Assembly: GCF_033366695.1 (NCBI RefSeq)
Contig: NZ_JAOBTQ010000001.1
Span: forward strand, 6,820,001 to 6,884,000
Length of the DNA: 64,000 bases
Source of the DNA: Streptomyces sp. SCL15-4
GTDB lineage: Bacteria > Actinomycetota > Actinomycetes > Streptomycetales > Streptomycetaceae
Direction: 5' to 3'
The position numbers and the translations under genes are program-made. The notes beneath the pieces are model-generated. The model saw only the letters and a list, made by a program, of their open reading frames with translations. It was not told the origin of the DNA and searched no databases. Shown piece by piece: positions 56,075-64,000 of this stretch. Within the stretch, counting starts at the first letter, position 1. Every line of letters starts with the position of its first letter.

Positions 56075-57397
56075 TCAGGCGAGTTCCCTCCCGCGGGTCT
56101 CCGGCAGTCCCAGCAGGGCCAGCGCGGCGATGCCGTAGCCGATCGCGCCGAAGACCAGCGCGCCGCCGACGCCCCAGCCGTCCGCGAGGAAGCCGACCAC
56201 AGTGGGGAACACCGCGCCCACCGCGCGGCCGGTGTTGTACGTGAACCCCTGTCCGGTGCCGCGCACGGCCGTCGGGTACAGCTCGGCCAGGTAGGAGCCG
56301 AAGCCGCTGAAGATGGCCGACATGCAGAAGCCGAGCGGGAAGCCGAGCACCAGCAGCAGGGTGTCGGCGCCGTGCGGGATGTTGGCGTACGCCAGGATGC
56401 ACAGCGCCGACAGCAGCGCGAACAGCCAGATGTTGTTCCGCCGGCCCAGCCGGTCGGTCAGCACGCCGCCGGTCAGGTAGCCGAGGAAGGCGCCGGAGAT
56501 CAGGAAGGCCAGATAGCCGCCGGTGCCGACGACCGACAGGCCGCGTTCGGACTTCAGGTACGTCGGCACCCAGGTCGCCAGCGTGTAGTAGCCGCCCTGC
56601 ACGCCCGTCGACAGCAGGCTCGCCAGGAGCGTCGTGCGCAGCAGCCCCGGCGCGCCGTCCCGGCCGGGGCGGAAGACGGCCGTGAACGTGCCGCGCCGCG
56701 GGTCCTGTTCCCGGGCCGCCGTCGCCGTCGGGGCGTCGTGCACCCGGCGGCGCAGCCACACCACGAGCAGCGCCGGCAGCGCCCCCGTCCAGAACATCAC
56801 CCGCCAGGCCAGGTCCTCGCCGACGAAGGAGAAGACCAGCGTGTAGACCACCGCCGCCAGTCCCCAGCCGACCGCCCAGGCGCTCTGGACCGCGCCGAGC
56901 GTACGCCCCCGGTGGCGCGCGTCCGCGTACTCGGCGACCAGGATCGCGCCGACCGCCCACTCGCCGCCGAAGCCGAGGCCCTGCAGCGCGCGGAAGAGCA
57001 GCAGCGTCTCGTAGTCGGGCGCGAAGCCGCAGGCGACGGTGAACACGGCGTACGTGACCACCGTGATCATCAGGGCCCGGACCCGGCCGACCCGGTCCGC
57101 GACCACGCCGGCCGCGGCGCCGCCGACCGCCGAGACCACCAGCGTGACGGTGGTGAACAGACCGGTCTGGCCACTGCTCAGGCCGAAGTACGCGGCAAGC
57201 GCCACCATGCTCAGCGGCAGGGTGAAGTAGTCGTAGGAATCCAGGGCGTATCCGCCGAAAGCTCCGCCGAACGCACGCCGGCCGCGCGGGCCGAGGGCGC
57301 GCAGCCAGCCGAACGCGCCGTCCTCGGCGGTCCGCCCGCCGGGCGCCTGCCGCATGCCGGCGGAGGGTCCGGACGAGGAGGGTGGTGTCGTGCTCAT
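56075..57397 (-). CDS. MFS transporter (sugar/organic-acid porter type), pxp operon
   Basis: 440 aa with 12 TM helices. MFS signatures ADRVGRVRALMI after helix 2 and TDRLGRRNN after helix 8, and QGLGFGGEWAVGAILVAEYADARHRGR at helix 4-5, typical of the sialate/organic-anion porter group. As first gene of the pxpABC operon it most likely imports 5-oxoproline or a related amide, though this is inference. GCGAGG precedes the ATG. It is divergent from a GntR/FCD gene. Confidence 0.9.
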   Translation of the reverse strand: MSTTPPSSSGPSAGMRQAPGGRTAEDGAFGWLRALGPRGRRAFGGAFGGYALDSYDYFTLPLSMVALAAYFGLSSGQTGLFTTVTLVVSAVGGAAAGVVADRVGRVRALMITVVTYAVFTVACGFAPDYETLLLFRALQGLGFGGEWAVGAILVAEYADARHRGRTLGAVQSAWAVGWGLAAVVYTLVFSFVGEDLAWRVMFWTGALPALLVVWLRRRVHDAPTATAAREQDPRRGTFTAVFRPGRDGAPGLLRTTLLASLLSTGVQGGYYTLATWVPTYLKSERGLSVVGTGGYLAFLISGAFLGYLTGGVLTDRLGRRNNIWLFALLSALCILAYANIPHGADTLLLVLGFPLGFCMSAIFSGFGSYLAELYPTAVRGTGQGFTYNTGRAVGAVFPTVVGFLADGWGVGGALVFGAIGYGIAALALLGLPETRGRELA

Positions 57398-57457
57398 GGG
57401 CACCTCGCAGGAGGGGGACGGAGGGTGCTGGGAAGTGAGCCGTGTCGAGCACCGTAG

Positions 57458-57476
57458 AGGATCGTTCAACGATCCT
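57458..57476. promoter_or_regulatory. Palindromic operator for the GntR regulator (candidate)
   Basis: AGGATCGTT-C-AACGATCCT: a perfect 9-bp-arm palindrome between the MFS/pxp operon and the GntR gene, 61 bp from the MFS start and 49 bp from the GntR start. This geometry is typical of FadR/FCD-type GntR operators and would let one site control both directions. Confidence 0.7.
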
Positions 57477-57524
57477 TCAATACCCATGTTGTCTCGTTCC
57501 GACGTCTGCGCTTGAATTCCGGGC

Positions 57525-58232
57525 ATGGCGAAGCAGCTGACGGGACTGGCCGGCGACCGCGTCCTCCTGGGCCGTACCAGCACCGCGGAGCGGGTCTCCG
57601 ACATCCTCAGGAGCCGTATCTCCGAGGGCTACTTCCCGCCCGGCACCCGGCTGTCGGAGGACAGCATCGGCGGGGCCCTCGGCGTCTCCCGCAACACCCT
57701 GCGCGAGGCGTTCCGGCTGCTCACCCACGAACGCCTGCTGATCCACGAACTCAACCGCGGCGTGTTCGTGCGGGTCCTGACCGTCGAGGACGTGGAGGAC
57801 ATCTACCGCACGCGCGCGCTCGTGGAGTGCGCCGTCGTCCGCGGCCTCGGCGCGCCGCCGTACCGGCTCGGCGGACTGGTCGCGGCGGTCGAGGAAGGAC
57901 ACACGGCCGCCGCCCGGAACGACTGGAAGGGCCTGGGCACGGCCAACATCCACTTCCACCGCGAGCTGGTCGCCCTCGCCCGCAGCGAGCGCACCGACGA
58001 GCTGATGCGCAGCGTCTTCGCCGAGCTGCGCCTCGCCTTCCACGTGGCGGACGACCCGCGCCGGCTGCACGAGCCGTACCTCGCCCGCAACGCCCGCATC
58101 CTGCAAGCGCTCCAGGCCGGGGACACGCGAGGCGCCGAACGGCTGCTGGAGACCTACCTCGCCGACTCCCTGGAACGGGTCGTCGAGGTGTACCGGCGCC
58201 GGGTGGGCGCGGACACGGCCGGCCCCTCCTGA
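57525..58232 (+). CDS. GntR-family (FCD subfamily) regulator
   Basis: 235 aa. The N-terminal winged helix (STAERVSDILRSRISEGYFPPGTRLSEDSIGGALGVSRNTLREAFRLL) is followed by the all-helical FCD ligand-binding domain (EDIYRTRALVECAVVRG, HFHRELVALARSERTDELMRSVFAEL) with histidine/arginine positions that bind carboxylates via a metal. Divergent from the pxp operon with a perfect palindrome between. Probable 5-oxoproline- or related-acid-responsive repressor. Confidence 0.93.
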   Translation: MAKQLTGLAGDRVLLGRTSTAERVSDILRSRISEGYFPPGTRLSEDSIGGALGVSRNTLREAFRLLTHERLLIHELNRGVFVRVLTVEDVEDIYRTRALVECAVVRGLGAPPYRLGGLVAAVEEGHTAAARNDWKGLGTANIHFHRELVALARSERTDELMRSVFAELRLAFHVADDPRRLHEPYLARNARILQALQAGDTRGAERLLETYLADSLERVVEVYRRRVGADTAGPS

Positions 58233-58239
58233 ACCACGC

Positions 58240-58261
58240 GGCCGGCCCTCCCGGGCCGGCC
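58240..58261 (+). terminator. Hairpin after the GntR gene
   Basis: GGCCGGCCC (58240-58248), 4-nt loop, GGGCCGGCC (58253-58261). Perfect 9-bp arms eight bases past the stop. Confidence 0.65.
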
Positions 58262-58323
58262 GGCCCGGACCGGTGCGGCCGGTCCTCTTCCGCCTCCGTG
58301 ACGGCCGTCGCTTCTGGGCCGTT

Positions 58324-58342
58324 TGGGTCGATGTCGGACCCA
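58324..58342. promoter_or_regulatory. Inverted repeat before the SMC operon
   Basis: TGGGTC, seven bases, GACCCA, 19-37 bp before the first operon gene. It may be an operator or the leader hairpin of the operon. Confidence 0.4.
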
Positions 58343-58360
58343 GGACCTAGTCTGTGCACC

Positions 58361-59890
58361 GTGACTTCGCCTGCATCGACGGACCGTGTTCCGTCCCAGC
58401 TCAGCGCGGCGCCGCGCCCTGCCCAGGGCCCGGCCGCCGACGAGGGACTGGCGCGCCGGCTGCGCGCGCTCGCCTGCACCGCGCCGCTGCACGACCTGGA
58501 CGCGCGCAAGGCCAACCTGGCCGGCGAGTACTCGGTGTACGGGATGGCGGAGGTGGCGCTGGCCGCCATCGACCTGGTCACGCTGAACATGGACTTCGAC
58601 ACGGGCGCCGACCACGAACAGGTCGTGGCCCGGCTGGTACCGCGCATCGCCGCCCAGGCCCCGCACCGGTCCGCCGCCGAACACGAGCGCGTGGCCCGCT
58701 GGGTCCTGGAGAACCTGATCAACGTCGGCAGCGTGGACCGCGGCTTCCGCGCCGTCTACGGCACCTTCGCGCCGGACGGCACGTACGTCCGCCGGGACTA
58801 CGACTTCAAGCTGATCGAGGAGGTCCCCGGCCCCGGCGGCACGGTCTACCTGCGCACCACGGACGAGGCGGTCAACGTCCTCGTCGGCGCCCTCGACACG
58901 GACGTCACCAGCGCCCAGATCGCCGCCGAGGTCAAGCTGGAGGTGCTGATCAGCCGCGGCCGGCTCGCCGACGCCCAGCTCGCCGCCGAACAGGCCCGCT
59001 ACCGCACGGTGCAGTACTCCGAGACGCTGCGCCGCGCCCTGGACGCCACCCGGCGCAACGTCCGCGCGGTGGACTGGCTCAACACCGTGCCCGACATGAT
59101 CGCCGAGGCCCTGGACCACGTCGCCGAGCGCTACCGCCACGAGAACGCCATCCTCACCAACATCCGCAAGGCCCGCGACGAGACCGAGGAGCCCGAGCAC
59201 AAGCGCCGCGCCGCCGAACTCGTCGACATCGTCAAGGACTGCATCCGGCGCCACACCCAGCTCCAGTCGCGCCTGCTGGAGGCCGGCCCGCTGTTCCGCG
59301 CCGAACAGGACCGGCAGGCCTTCGCCACCCCGGCGGCGACGTCCGGGATAGACCTCTACGGCCATCTCGTCGCCCCCGTCCTGCCGCTGCCCCTTCAGCA
59401 GGCGATCCGGGTCACCGACGCCTTCTTCGCGCACGGCACCGGACTGCGCACACCGGTGTCCGTCCGGGTCGGCGACCTCGTCGACATCCTGCTGACCCCG
59501 CCCGTGGAACGCGAGCACCTGGGCGCGGAGATGCCCGAGCCCGACCTGATCGCCACGCCCGACGACAGCCGGTTCAGCGAGGAACAGCTCGCCGCGGCGA
59601 CGGACCTGCTGGACCTGCCGCCGGACGCGCCCAGAAGACTGTCCGGACTGCTCGCCGAGGCCAGGGAGAGGGACGGTTACGAGCTGGCCTATCTGGTGGC
59701 GCTGCTGGCCGTGCACGCGGCCAGCCCTCCCGTCGGCACCGCCTACCGGCAGGGCGAGGAGAAGCTGCTCTTCGCCGTGGACGACGGCACCGAGCTGGAC
59801 GATCCCGACTTCGGCGGGGCCGACCTCATCGTGGGCACGGCCCTGCTGGACGCCGCCGGGATGGCGGCCGACCGGACGGAAGCAGCATGA
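58361..59890 (+). CDS. Kleisin-like (MukF/JetA-type) subunit of an SMC operon
   Basis: 509 aa soluble helical protein. The N-terminal part (residues about 25-130) looks like a winged-helix dimer domain (YSVYGMAEVALAAIDLVTLNMDFD, AAEHERVARWVLENLINVGS). The centre is long helical with coiled-coil character (ARYRTVQYSETLRRALDATRRNVRAVDW, EALDHVAERYRHENAILTNIRKARDE). A C-terminal segment follows (LLDLPPDAPRRLSGLLAEARERDG). First of three coupled genes before an SMC-like ATPase. By size, order and architecture it corresponds to MukF/JetA, but I cannot confirm by alignment. Confidence 0.75.
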   Translation: MTSPASTDRVPSQLSAAPRPAQGPAADEGLARRLRALACTAPLHDLDARKANLAGEYSVYGMAEVALAAIDLVTLNMDFDTGADHEQVVARLVPRIAAQAPHRSAAEHERVARWVLENLINVGSVDRGFRAVYGTFAPDGTYVRRDYDFKLIEEVPGPGGTVYLRTTDEAVNVLVGALDTDVTSAQIAAEVKLEVLISRGRLADAQLAAEQARYRTVQYSETLRRALDATRRNVRAVDWLNTVPDMIAEALDHVAERYRHENAILTNIRKARDETEEPEHKRRAAELVDIVKDCIRRHTQLQSRLLEAGPLFRAEQDRQAFATPAATSGIDLYGHLVAPVLPLPLQQAIRVTDAFFAHGTGLRTPVSVRVGDLVDILLTPPVEREHLGAEMPEPDLIATPDDSRFSEEQLAAATDLLDLPPDAPRRLSGLLAEARERDGYELAYLVALLAVHAASPPVGTAYRQGEEKLLFAVDDGTELDDPDFGGADLIVGTALLDAAGMAADRTEAA

Positions 59891-59925
59891 CCGAGCACGA
59901 CCGCGACAAGGAGCCGAACCCGTGA
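59887..59925 (+). other. 12-codon coupled mini-ORF between the first two SMC-operon genes
   Basis: The ATG overlaps the upstream stop (ATGA) and its own TGA overlaps the next start (GTGA). It encodes MTEHDRDKEPNP. Its first bases TGACCGAGCACG are repeated exactly at 59923-59934, so the mini-ORF looks like a partial duplication of the next gene's start. Translation is plausible but unproven. Confidence 0.5.
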
Positions 59926-60800
59926 CCGAGCACGTCGAGTGGAGCGAGGCGGAGACACCCGCCCCGCCGGCGTCCACCGCCGTCACTCCCGCCGACGCCG
60001 CCGACGCGGCCCGGCTCGTCGCCTTCGGACTCCAGCCCAAGCTGGCGCCCGCACGCGACCAGGAGTACGCCGAACTGCTGCGCCGCTACCGCGAGGACCC
60101 GGCCTTCGCCCGGCTCGCCGACGCCGTCGCCACCGGACTCGGACTCGTCGTGCTGGAGGTGTCCCCGCGCGCGGGCATGGCCGTCACCGCCGCCGAGGAC
60201 TCGGTCTTCGCCGTCCGCATGGGCGACTACGCGCGTCGCACCGCCGCCGACTCCGGCGACCGCTTCCTGCACGGCCTCGCCCACCTCGCCGTCGCCGCCC
60301 TGGCGTTCCCGCGCCCCGAGGACCTCGCCGACGACTCCTACATCGGCCGGGTCACCGTCAACGGCGTCGACGCCTTCGTCCGGCAGGCCTGCCGCCGCCT
60401 GGAGGAGCGTGCCGAGGAGCGCGGCGAGAACACCGACCCGGCGACCGACGCGCCCGGGCTGGAGGCCGCCTGGCGGATCTGGGCCAGGCGCAGCGCCACC
60501 GGCGCCACCAAGGACGCCCGCCGCCCCGCCGCCTCCACCACCGGCATCGTCGCCAAGGCCCTGGCCTTCCTCACCGACTCGGGCTTCCTGCAGCGCACCG
60601 GCGACGACAGCGGCGGCACCTACCGCACCACCGCCCGCTACCAGCTCCAGGTCCGCGACCTGGCCGGCAACGCCGCGCTGGCCGAACTGTCGGAGCTGGG
60701 CGTCGTCCCGGTCACCGACGGCACGGCCACCCTGCTGCCCGCCGAGGACACCGACGACCTGGACCTGGTGGCCGACGCCGGGCTGCCGTTCCACTCCTGA
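59922..60800 (+). CDS. MukE/JetB-type subunit of the SMC operon
   Basis: 292 aa. It has an N-terminal unstructured leader (about 1-25) and then two winged-helix-like regions. The second is strongest: TTGIVAKALAFLTDSGFL followed by GGTYRTTARYQLQVRDLAG at about 205-245, as at the end of MukE/MksE/JetB proteins. It would bridge the kleisin and the SMC head. The GTG overlaps the mini-ORF stop. It precedes the SMC gene by 38 bp. Confidence 0.75.
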   Translation: MTEHVEWSEAETPAPPASTAVTPADAADAARLVAFGLQPKLAPARDQEYAELLRRYREDPAFARLADAVATGLGLVVLEVSPRAGMAVTAAEDSVFAVRMGDYARRTAADSGDRFLHGLAHLAVAALAFPRPEDLADDSYIGRVTVNGVDAFVRQACRRLEERAEERGENTDPATDAPGLEAAWRIWARRSATGATKDARRPAASTTGIVAKALAFLTDSGFLQRTGDDSGGTYRTTARYQLQVRDLAGNAALAELSELGVVPVTDGTATLLPAEDTDDLDLVADAGLPFHS

Positions 60801-60838
60801 AACCCCCTCCACCGCAAGAACACTGACGAGAGTCCGCC

Positions 60839-63800
60839 ATGTACGAGCTGTCCCGGGTCCGCCTCTACTCCATCGGTCCCGCCGGTGCGCGCTACGCCGA
60901 CACCGTGCTTGACCTGCGGGGTGTCGGCGAGCCCGTGCCCGACCCGGCGCCCACGCAGGCGGAGTTCTTCGAGGAGGAACCCTCCGGTCCGCCGCGCCGG
61001 CCCGCGCCCGCGGGCGTGCTGTTCCTGGAGAACGGCGGCGGCAAGTCCGTCCTGCTCAAGCTGATCTTCTCGGTGATGCTGCCGGGCCACCGCAACACCC
61101 TCGGCGGCGCCAGCTCCGGTGTGCTGCGCAAGTTCCTGCTCGCCGACGACTGCGGCCACGTGGCCCTGGAGTGGCAGCACGTACAGACCGGCGAGTGCGT
61201 GGTCGTCGGCAAGGTCAGCGAGTGGCGCGGCCGGCAGGTCTCCAACGACCCGCGCAAGTTCGCCGAGGCCTGGTACTCCTTCCGGCCCGGCCCCGGTCTC
61301 AGCCTGGACAACCTGCCCGTCGCCGAGGCCACCGCCGTACGGCCGTCCGCCGAGGGCACCTCCGGCGCGCACGGCCGCCGCCGCACCATGAAGGGCTTCC
61401 GCGACGCCCTCATGGAGGCCGGCAAGGCCTACCCGCACCTGGAGGTGCACTGGGAGGAGATCCACGAACGCTGGACCGAGCACCTCGGCGACCTCGGCCT
61501 GGACCCCGAACTCTTCCGCTACCAGCGCGAGATGAACGCCGACGAGGGCGAGGCGGCCGGCCTGTTCGCGGTCAAGAAGGACTCCGACTTCACCGACCTG
61601 CTGCTGCGCGCCGTCACCGACACCCGCGACACCGACGGCCTCGCCGACCTCGTCAGCGGCTTCGGCAACAAGCTCGGCCGGCGCGCCGAGCTGATCGCCG
61701 AACGCGACTTCACCGCCGGCTCGGTCGACCTGCTCGGCAGGATCGTGGAGGCCGCCGACGCGCGGGCACGCGCGCGTGACGTGCACACGGGCGCCGAACG
61801 CCGTACCCGTACGCTGGCCCGCCGGCTGTCCGCGCGAGCCGTGCGGGAGCGGCTCCGGGCCGCCGACCTCGCCCAGCGGGTCACGGCCGCCGCCTACGCC
61901 GTCACCCACTCCGAGGGCGCCCGCGAGCGCAGCGCCCTCATCGCCGCCGAACTCGCCTACCGGCACGCCTCGCTGGCGCTGGCCGCCGCCGAGAAGTCCG
62001 CCGCCGCGCAGAAGCGCGAACTGGCCGACGCCCGCACCCTGCACTCCGCCTGGCAGGCCGCCGAGGCCGTGCTGCGCCACCGGGCCGCCGCCGACCGCGT
62101 CGCGCGCGTGTCCGCCGCCATCCAGGAAGCCGAACGGGACGCGGCCCCCGCGCTCGCCGCCCGCGCCCAGGCCGCCGTGGACCTCGTACGCGCCCTGCAC
62201 GCCGCCGCCGGGAGCGCCGAGGCCCTCGCCAACGAGGAGGAGGAGCGCTCCGCCGCCCTCCAGGAGGCCGGCGACCGCGCCCACCGGGACTCCACGACCG
62301 CCGCCACCGAGGCGCAGCGGGCCCGCAGCGAGGCCGGACACCTGCGCCAGCGCCTCGCCGAGGTCGAACAGGAGACCGCCGAGGCGGTCCGGGCGGGCTG
62401 GCTGGACGACAGCACACCGGACGCCGACCCGGCGCGGGCCGCGCTCGCCGCCAGCGACGCCGAGAAGACCGCCGTGGCCGCCTGGGACACGGCCCGCGAG
62501 GCCGCTCGCAGGGCCACCGAGCACGCCCGCGAGGCGGCCTCCGCCGAGTCCCGCGCGGAGCTGACCGCGGCCCGCGCGGCGGACGCGGCGACCGCCGCCG
62601 AGCGGGCCCACGAGGCCGAGCGGCGCCTCGCCGAGTCGCTGGCGGCCGAGGAACGGCTGGCGGAACTGCTGAGCCTGCCCGGCGCGCCGAACACGGTCCG
62701 CGTGCCCGGCCCCCGCTCCGGAGCCGACGACGCCGTCCCGGCGGCCCGTGCCGCCGCGGAGGGCGCGCTCACGCCCGAGGACCTCGACCGCTTCGCCGAC
62801 GAACTGCGCGAACTCCTCGACGACGCCGTGTCCACCGCCGAACGGCACCTGTTCGACCTGCGTACGGCCGCCGCCGACGACGCCCGGATCCTCGGCGCCC
62901 TCGGCGACGGCGGACTGCTGCCGCCCGGCCCGGACGTGCTGGCCACCGTCGAGTTCCTCGGCGAGCACGGCATCCCGGCGCTCCCCGGCTGGCGCTACCT
63001 CGCCCAGGCCGTCGACCCGGCCGACCACGCGCGCGTGCTCGCCGCCCGCCCCGAGCTGGTCGACGGCGTCATCATCACCGACCCGGACACGCACGCGCGT
63101 GCCCGCGAGGTCCTCGGCGACGCCGCCCTGCTGCCCCGCTCCGCCGTCGCCGTCGGCACCGCCGCCGCGCTGCTCGCCCCGCCGCCCGCCGCCGGCACCG
63201 GCGCCGAAGACGTCTTCCTGGTGCCGCCGAACCCGGCCATGCACGACGAACACGCCGCGGACGAGGAACGCCAGGCCCTGCGCGCCCGGGCCACCGAGCG
63301 CGACGAGGAGATCCGCGTCCTCGCCGCCCGCCTCGGCAAGGACCGCGAACTGGCCGCCCGCCTCGCTTCCTGGCGCACCGGCTGCCCCGCCGGCCGCCTC
63401 ACCGAACTGGCCCGGATTGCCGTGGAGGCCCGCGCGTTCGCCGAGGAGACCGAGGCCGAACTCGCCGAGGCGCGCACCGCGCGCGCGGAGGCCGACGAGA
63501 CCGCGGCCGAGGCCGCACGGGTCCGCGACGAACGGCAGGAGCGGGCGCAGAAGGCCCGGCGCGCCGCCGACGCCCTCGCCGGCCTCGCCTTCCGGCTCCG
63601 CGAGCGCGCCGGCTGGCAGGCGAGACTGCGCGAACTCGCCGACGAGGCCGCCGAGTCCGAGGCCCGCGCCCAGGCCTGCCTGGAGCGCGCCCGCGCCGCC
63701 GACGAGGACCGCCGCGCCGCCCAGCGCGCCGCCGACGACGCCCGCCGCACCGCCCGCGCCCTGCGCGCCGAGCGCGCCGAGATCGCCGGCGCCCCCGACG

Positions 63801-64000
63801 ACGTACCCGTGGAGAGCGCCGGCGCCCCCGAGGCGTCCCTGCCCGCCCTCCGCGAGGCCTACCGGGCCGCCTCCCAGGTGTACGAGAAGGTCGGCGTCGG
63901 CGCCGACCTGCGCGCCGAGCAGGCCCGCGCCGAGAGCGACGAGAGCGCCGCCCGCGCCGAACTGGACCGGCTCAGCAACAAGGTCCGCACCCGTGCCGAG
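60839..64000 (+). CDS. SMC-like ATPase (MukB/JetC-type), 3' end beyond window
   Basis: 1054 residues visible, no stop, open at the window edge. The N-terminal ATPase half has an unusual insert (residues about 29-57) before Walker A ENGGGKSVLL (residues 64-73), then a Q-loop-like YQREMNADEGEA near 227. Long Ala/Glu/Arg-rich coiled coil about 300-680, a globular hinge-like domain about 680-805 (HGIPALPGWRYL, ARPELVDGVIITD) and a returning coil from about 805 on. This is the SMC layout with the C-terminal Walker B half missing off the edge. Spacing and operon order point to MukB/JetC. Confidence 0.85.
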   Translation, partial: MYELSRVRLYSIGPAGARYADTVLDLRGVGEPVPDPAPTQAEFFEEEPSGPPRRPAPAGVLFLENGGGKSVLLKLIFSVMLPGHRNTLGGASSGVLRKFLLADDCGHVALEWQHVQTGECVVVGKVSEWRGRQVSNDPRKFAEAWYSFRPGPGLSLDNLPVAEATAVRPSAEGTSGAHGRRRTMKGFRDALMEAGKAYPHLEVHWEEIHERWTEHLGDLGLDPELFRYQREMNADEGEAAGLFAVKKDSDFTDLLLRAVTDTRDTDGLADLVSGFGNKLGRRAELIAERDFTAGSVDLLGRIVEAADARARARDVHTGAERRTRTLARRLSARAVRERLRAADLAQRVTAAAYAVTHSEGARERSALIAAELAYRHASLALAAAEKSAAAQKRELADARTLHSAWQAAEAVLRHRAAADRVARVSAAIQEAERDAAPALAARAQAAVDLVRALHAAAGSAEALANEEEERSAALQEAGDRAHRDSTTAATEAQRARSEAGHLRQRLAEVEQETAEAVRAGWLDDSTPDADPARAALAASDAEKTAVAAWDTAREAARRATEHAREAASAESRAELTAARAADAATAAERAHEAERRLAESLAAEERLAELLSLPGAPNTVRVPGPRSGADDAVPAARAAAEGALTPEDLDRFADELRELLDDAVSTAERHLFDLRTAAADDARILGALGDGGLLPPGPDVLATVEFLGEHGIPALPGWRYLAQAVDPADHARVLAARPELVDGVIITDPDTHARAREVLGDAALLPRSAVAVGTAAALLAPPPAAGTGAEDVFLVPPNPAMHDEHAADEERQALRARATERDEEIRVLAARLGKDRELAARLASWRTGCPAGRLTELARIAVEARAFAEETEAELAEARTARAEADETAAEAARVRDERQERAQKARRAADALAGLAFRLRERAGWQARLRELADEAAESEARAQACLERARAADEDRRAAQRAADDARRTARALRAERAEIAGAPDDVPVESAGAPEASLPALREAYRAASQVYEKVGVGADLRAEQARAESDESAARAELDRLSNKVRTRAE

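Noticed and set aside
58361..64000. Assignment of the SMC operon to the TIGR02677-TIGR02680 Wadjet cassette
   Set aside because: The SMC N-terminus and P-loop context differ from what I recall of that family and no TIGR02678/TIGR02679-like gene is seen. Left as unassigned MukBEF/Wadjet-like.

Overview
The window is about 72% GC actinobacterial DNA and is almost certainly a Streptomyces chromosome arm close to the core. The signs are strong third-position GC bias, many GTG starts, ATGA/GTGA-coupled operons, rare TTA codons, rbpA, the ppm mannosyltransferase, DasR-type chitinase promoters and an actinobacterial PriA that lacks helicase motifs. From memory the gene order runs like S. coelicolor descending from about SCO1476 (metK) through hisG, rib, chiD, ppm and rbpA to about SCO1405. 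I could not check this by alignment.

Layout. 0-9.4 kb: housekeeping (metK, priA, a small HTH protein, fmt, rsmB, rpe), a SorC-type regulator, then a secreted ribonuclease overlapping a barstar inhibitor. 9.5-16.2 kb: guaB1 and a lysine-catabolic module (APC permease, AsnC/Lrp regulator, davA, davB) with phased GCAACG motifs in front of both the permease and davA. 16.3-21.2 kb: a DUF5995-type protein, an NCS2 permease, and an MFS transporter divergent from a ROK regulator with a clear palindromic operator between them. 21.3-26.5 kb: an orphan chitinase-type promoter, an FMN riboswitch, ribE-ribM-ribAB-ribH, hisE-hisG and a PH-domain membrane protein. 26.6-34.9 kb: two CNNM/CorC membrane proteins, an EccA-like AAA+ ATPase, a uridine-kinase-like protein, a TTA-containing unknown and an amino-acid permease.

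35-45.4 kb: a Tat-exported C39-type peptidase, a 46-residue membrane protein, GH18 chitinase, acyl-CoA dehydrogenase, an AsnC regulator, a YtcJ-type amidohydrolase, ppm, fxsA and rbpA with a sigma-R promoter. 45.7-53.5 kb: GDPD, the yczE/MocR divergent pair, a degenerate FtsK/TraB-like ATPase with a small membrane partner, ankyrin and HEAT-repeat proteins and a glycosyltransferase pseudogene. 53.6-58.2 kb: a 5-oxoproline (pyroglutamate) operon, MFS-pxpA-pxpB-pxpC, divergent from a GntR/FCD regulator with a perfect palindrome between. 58.4-64 kb: a three-gene operon (kleisin-like, MukE-like, SMC-like ATPase) that resembles MukBEF/Wadjet but has unusual sequence features. The SMC gene runs off the window and a fourth gene may lie beyond it.

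The best candidate for an under-described system is the SMC operon at the right end. Next come the lost-chitinase scar at 21.3 kb, the lysine monooxygenase module with its phased operators, and the degenerate ATPase/small membrane protein pair. No tRNA, rRNA, insertion sequence or CRISPR array was seen.
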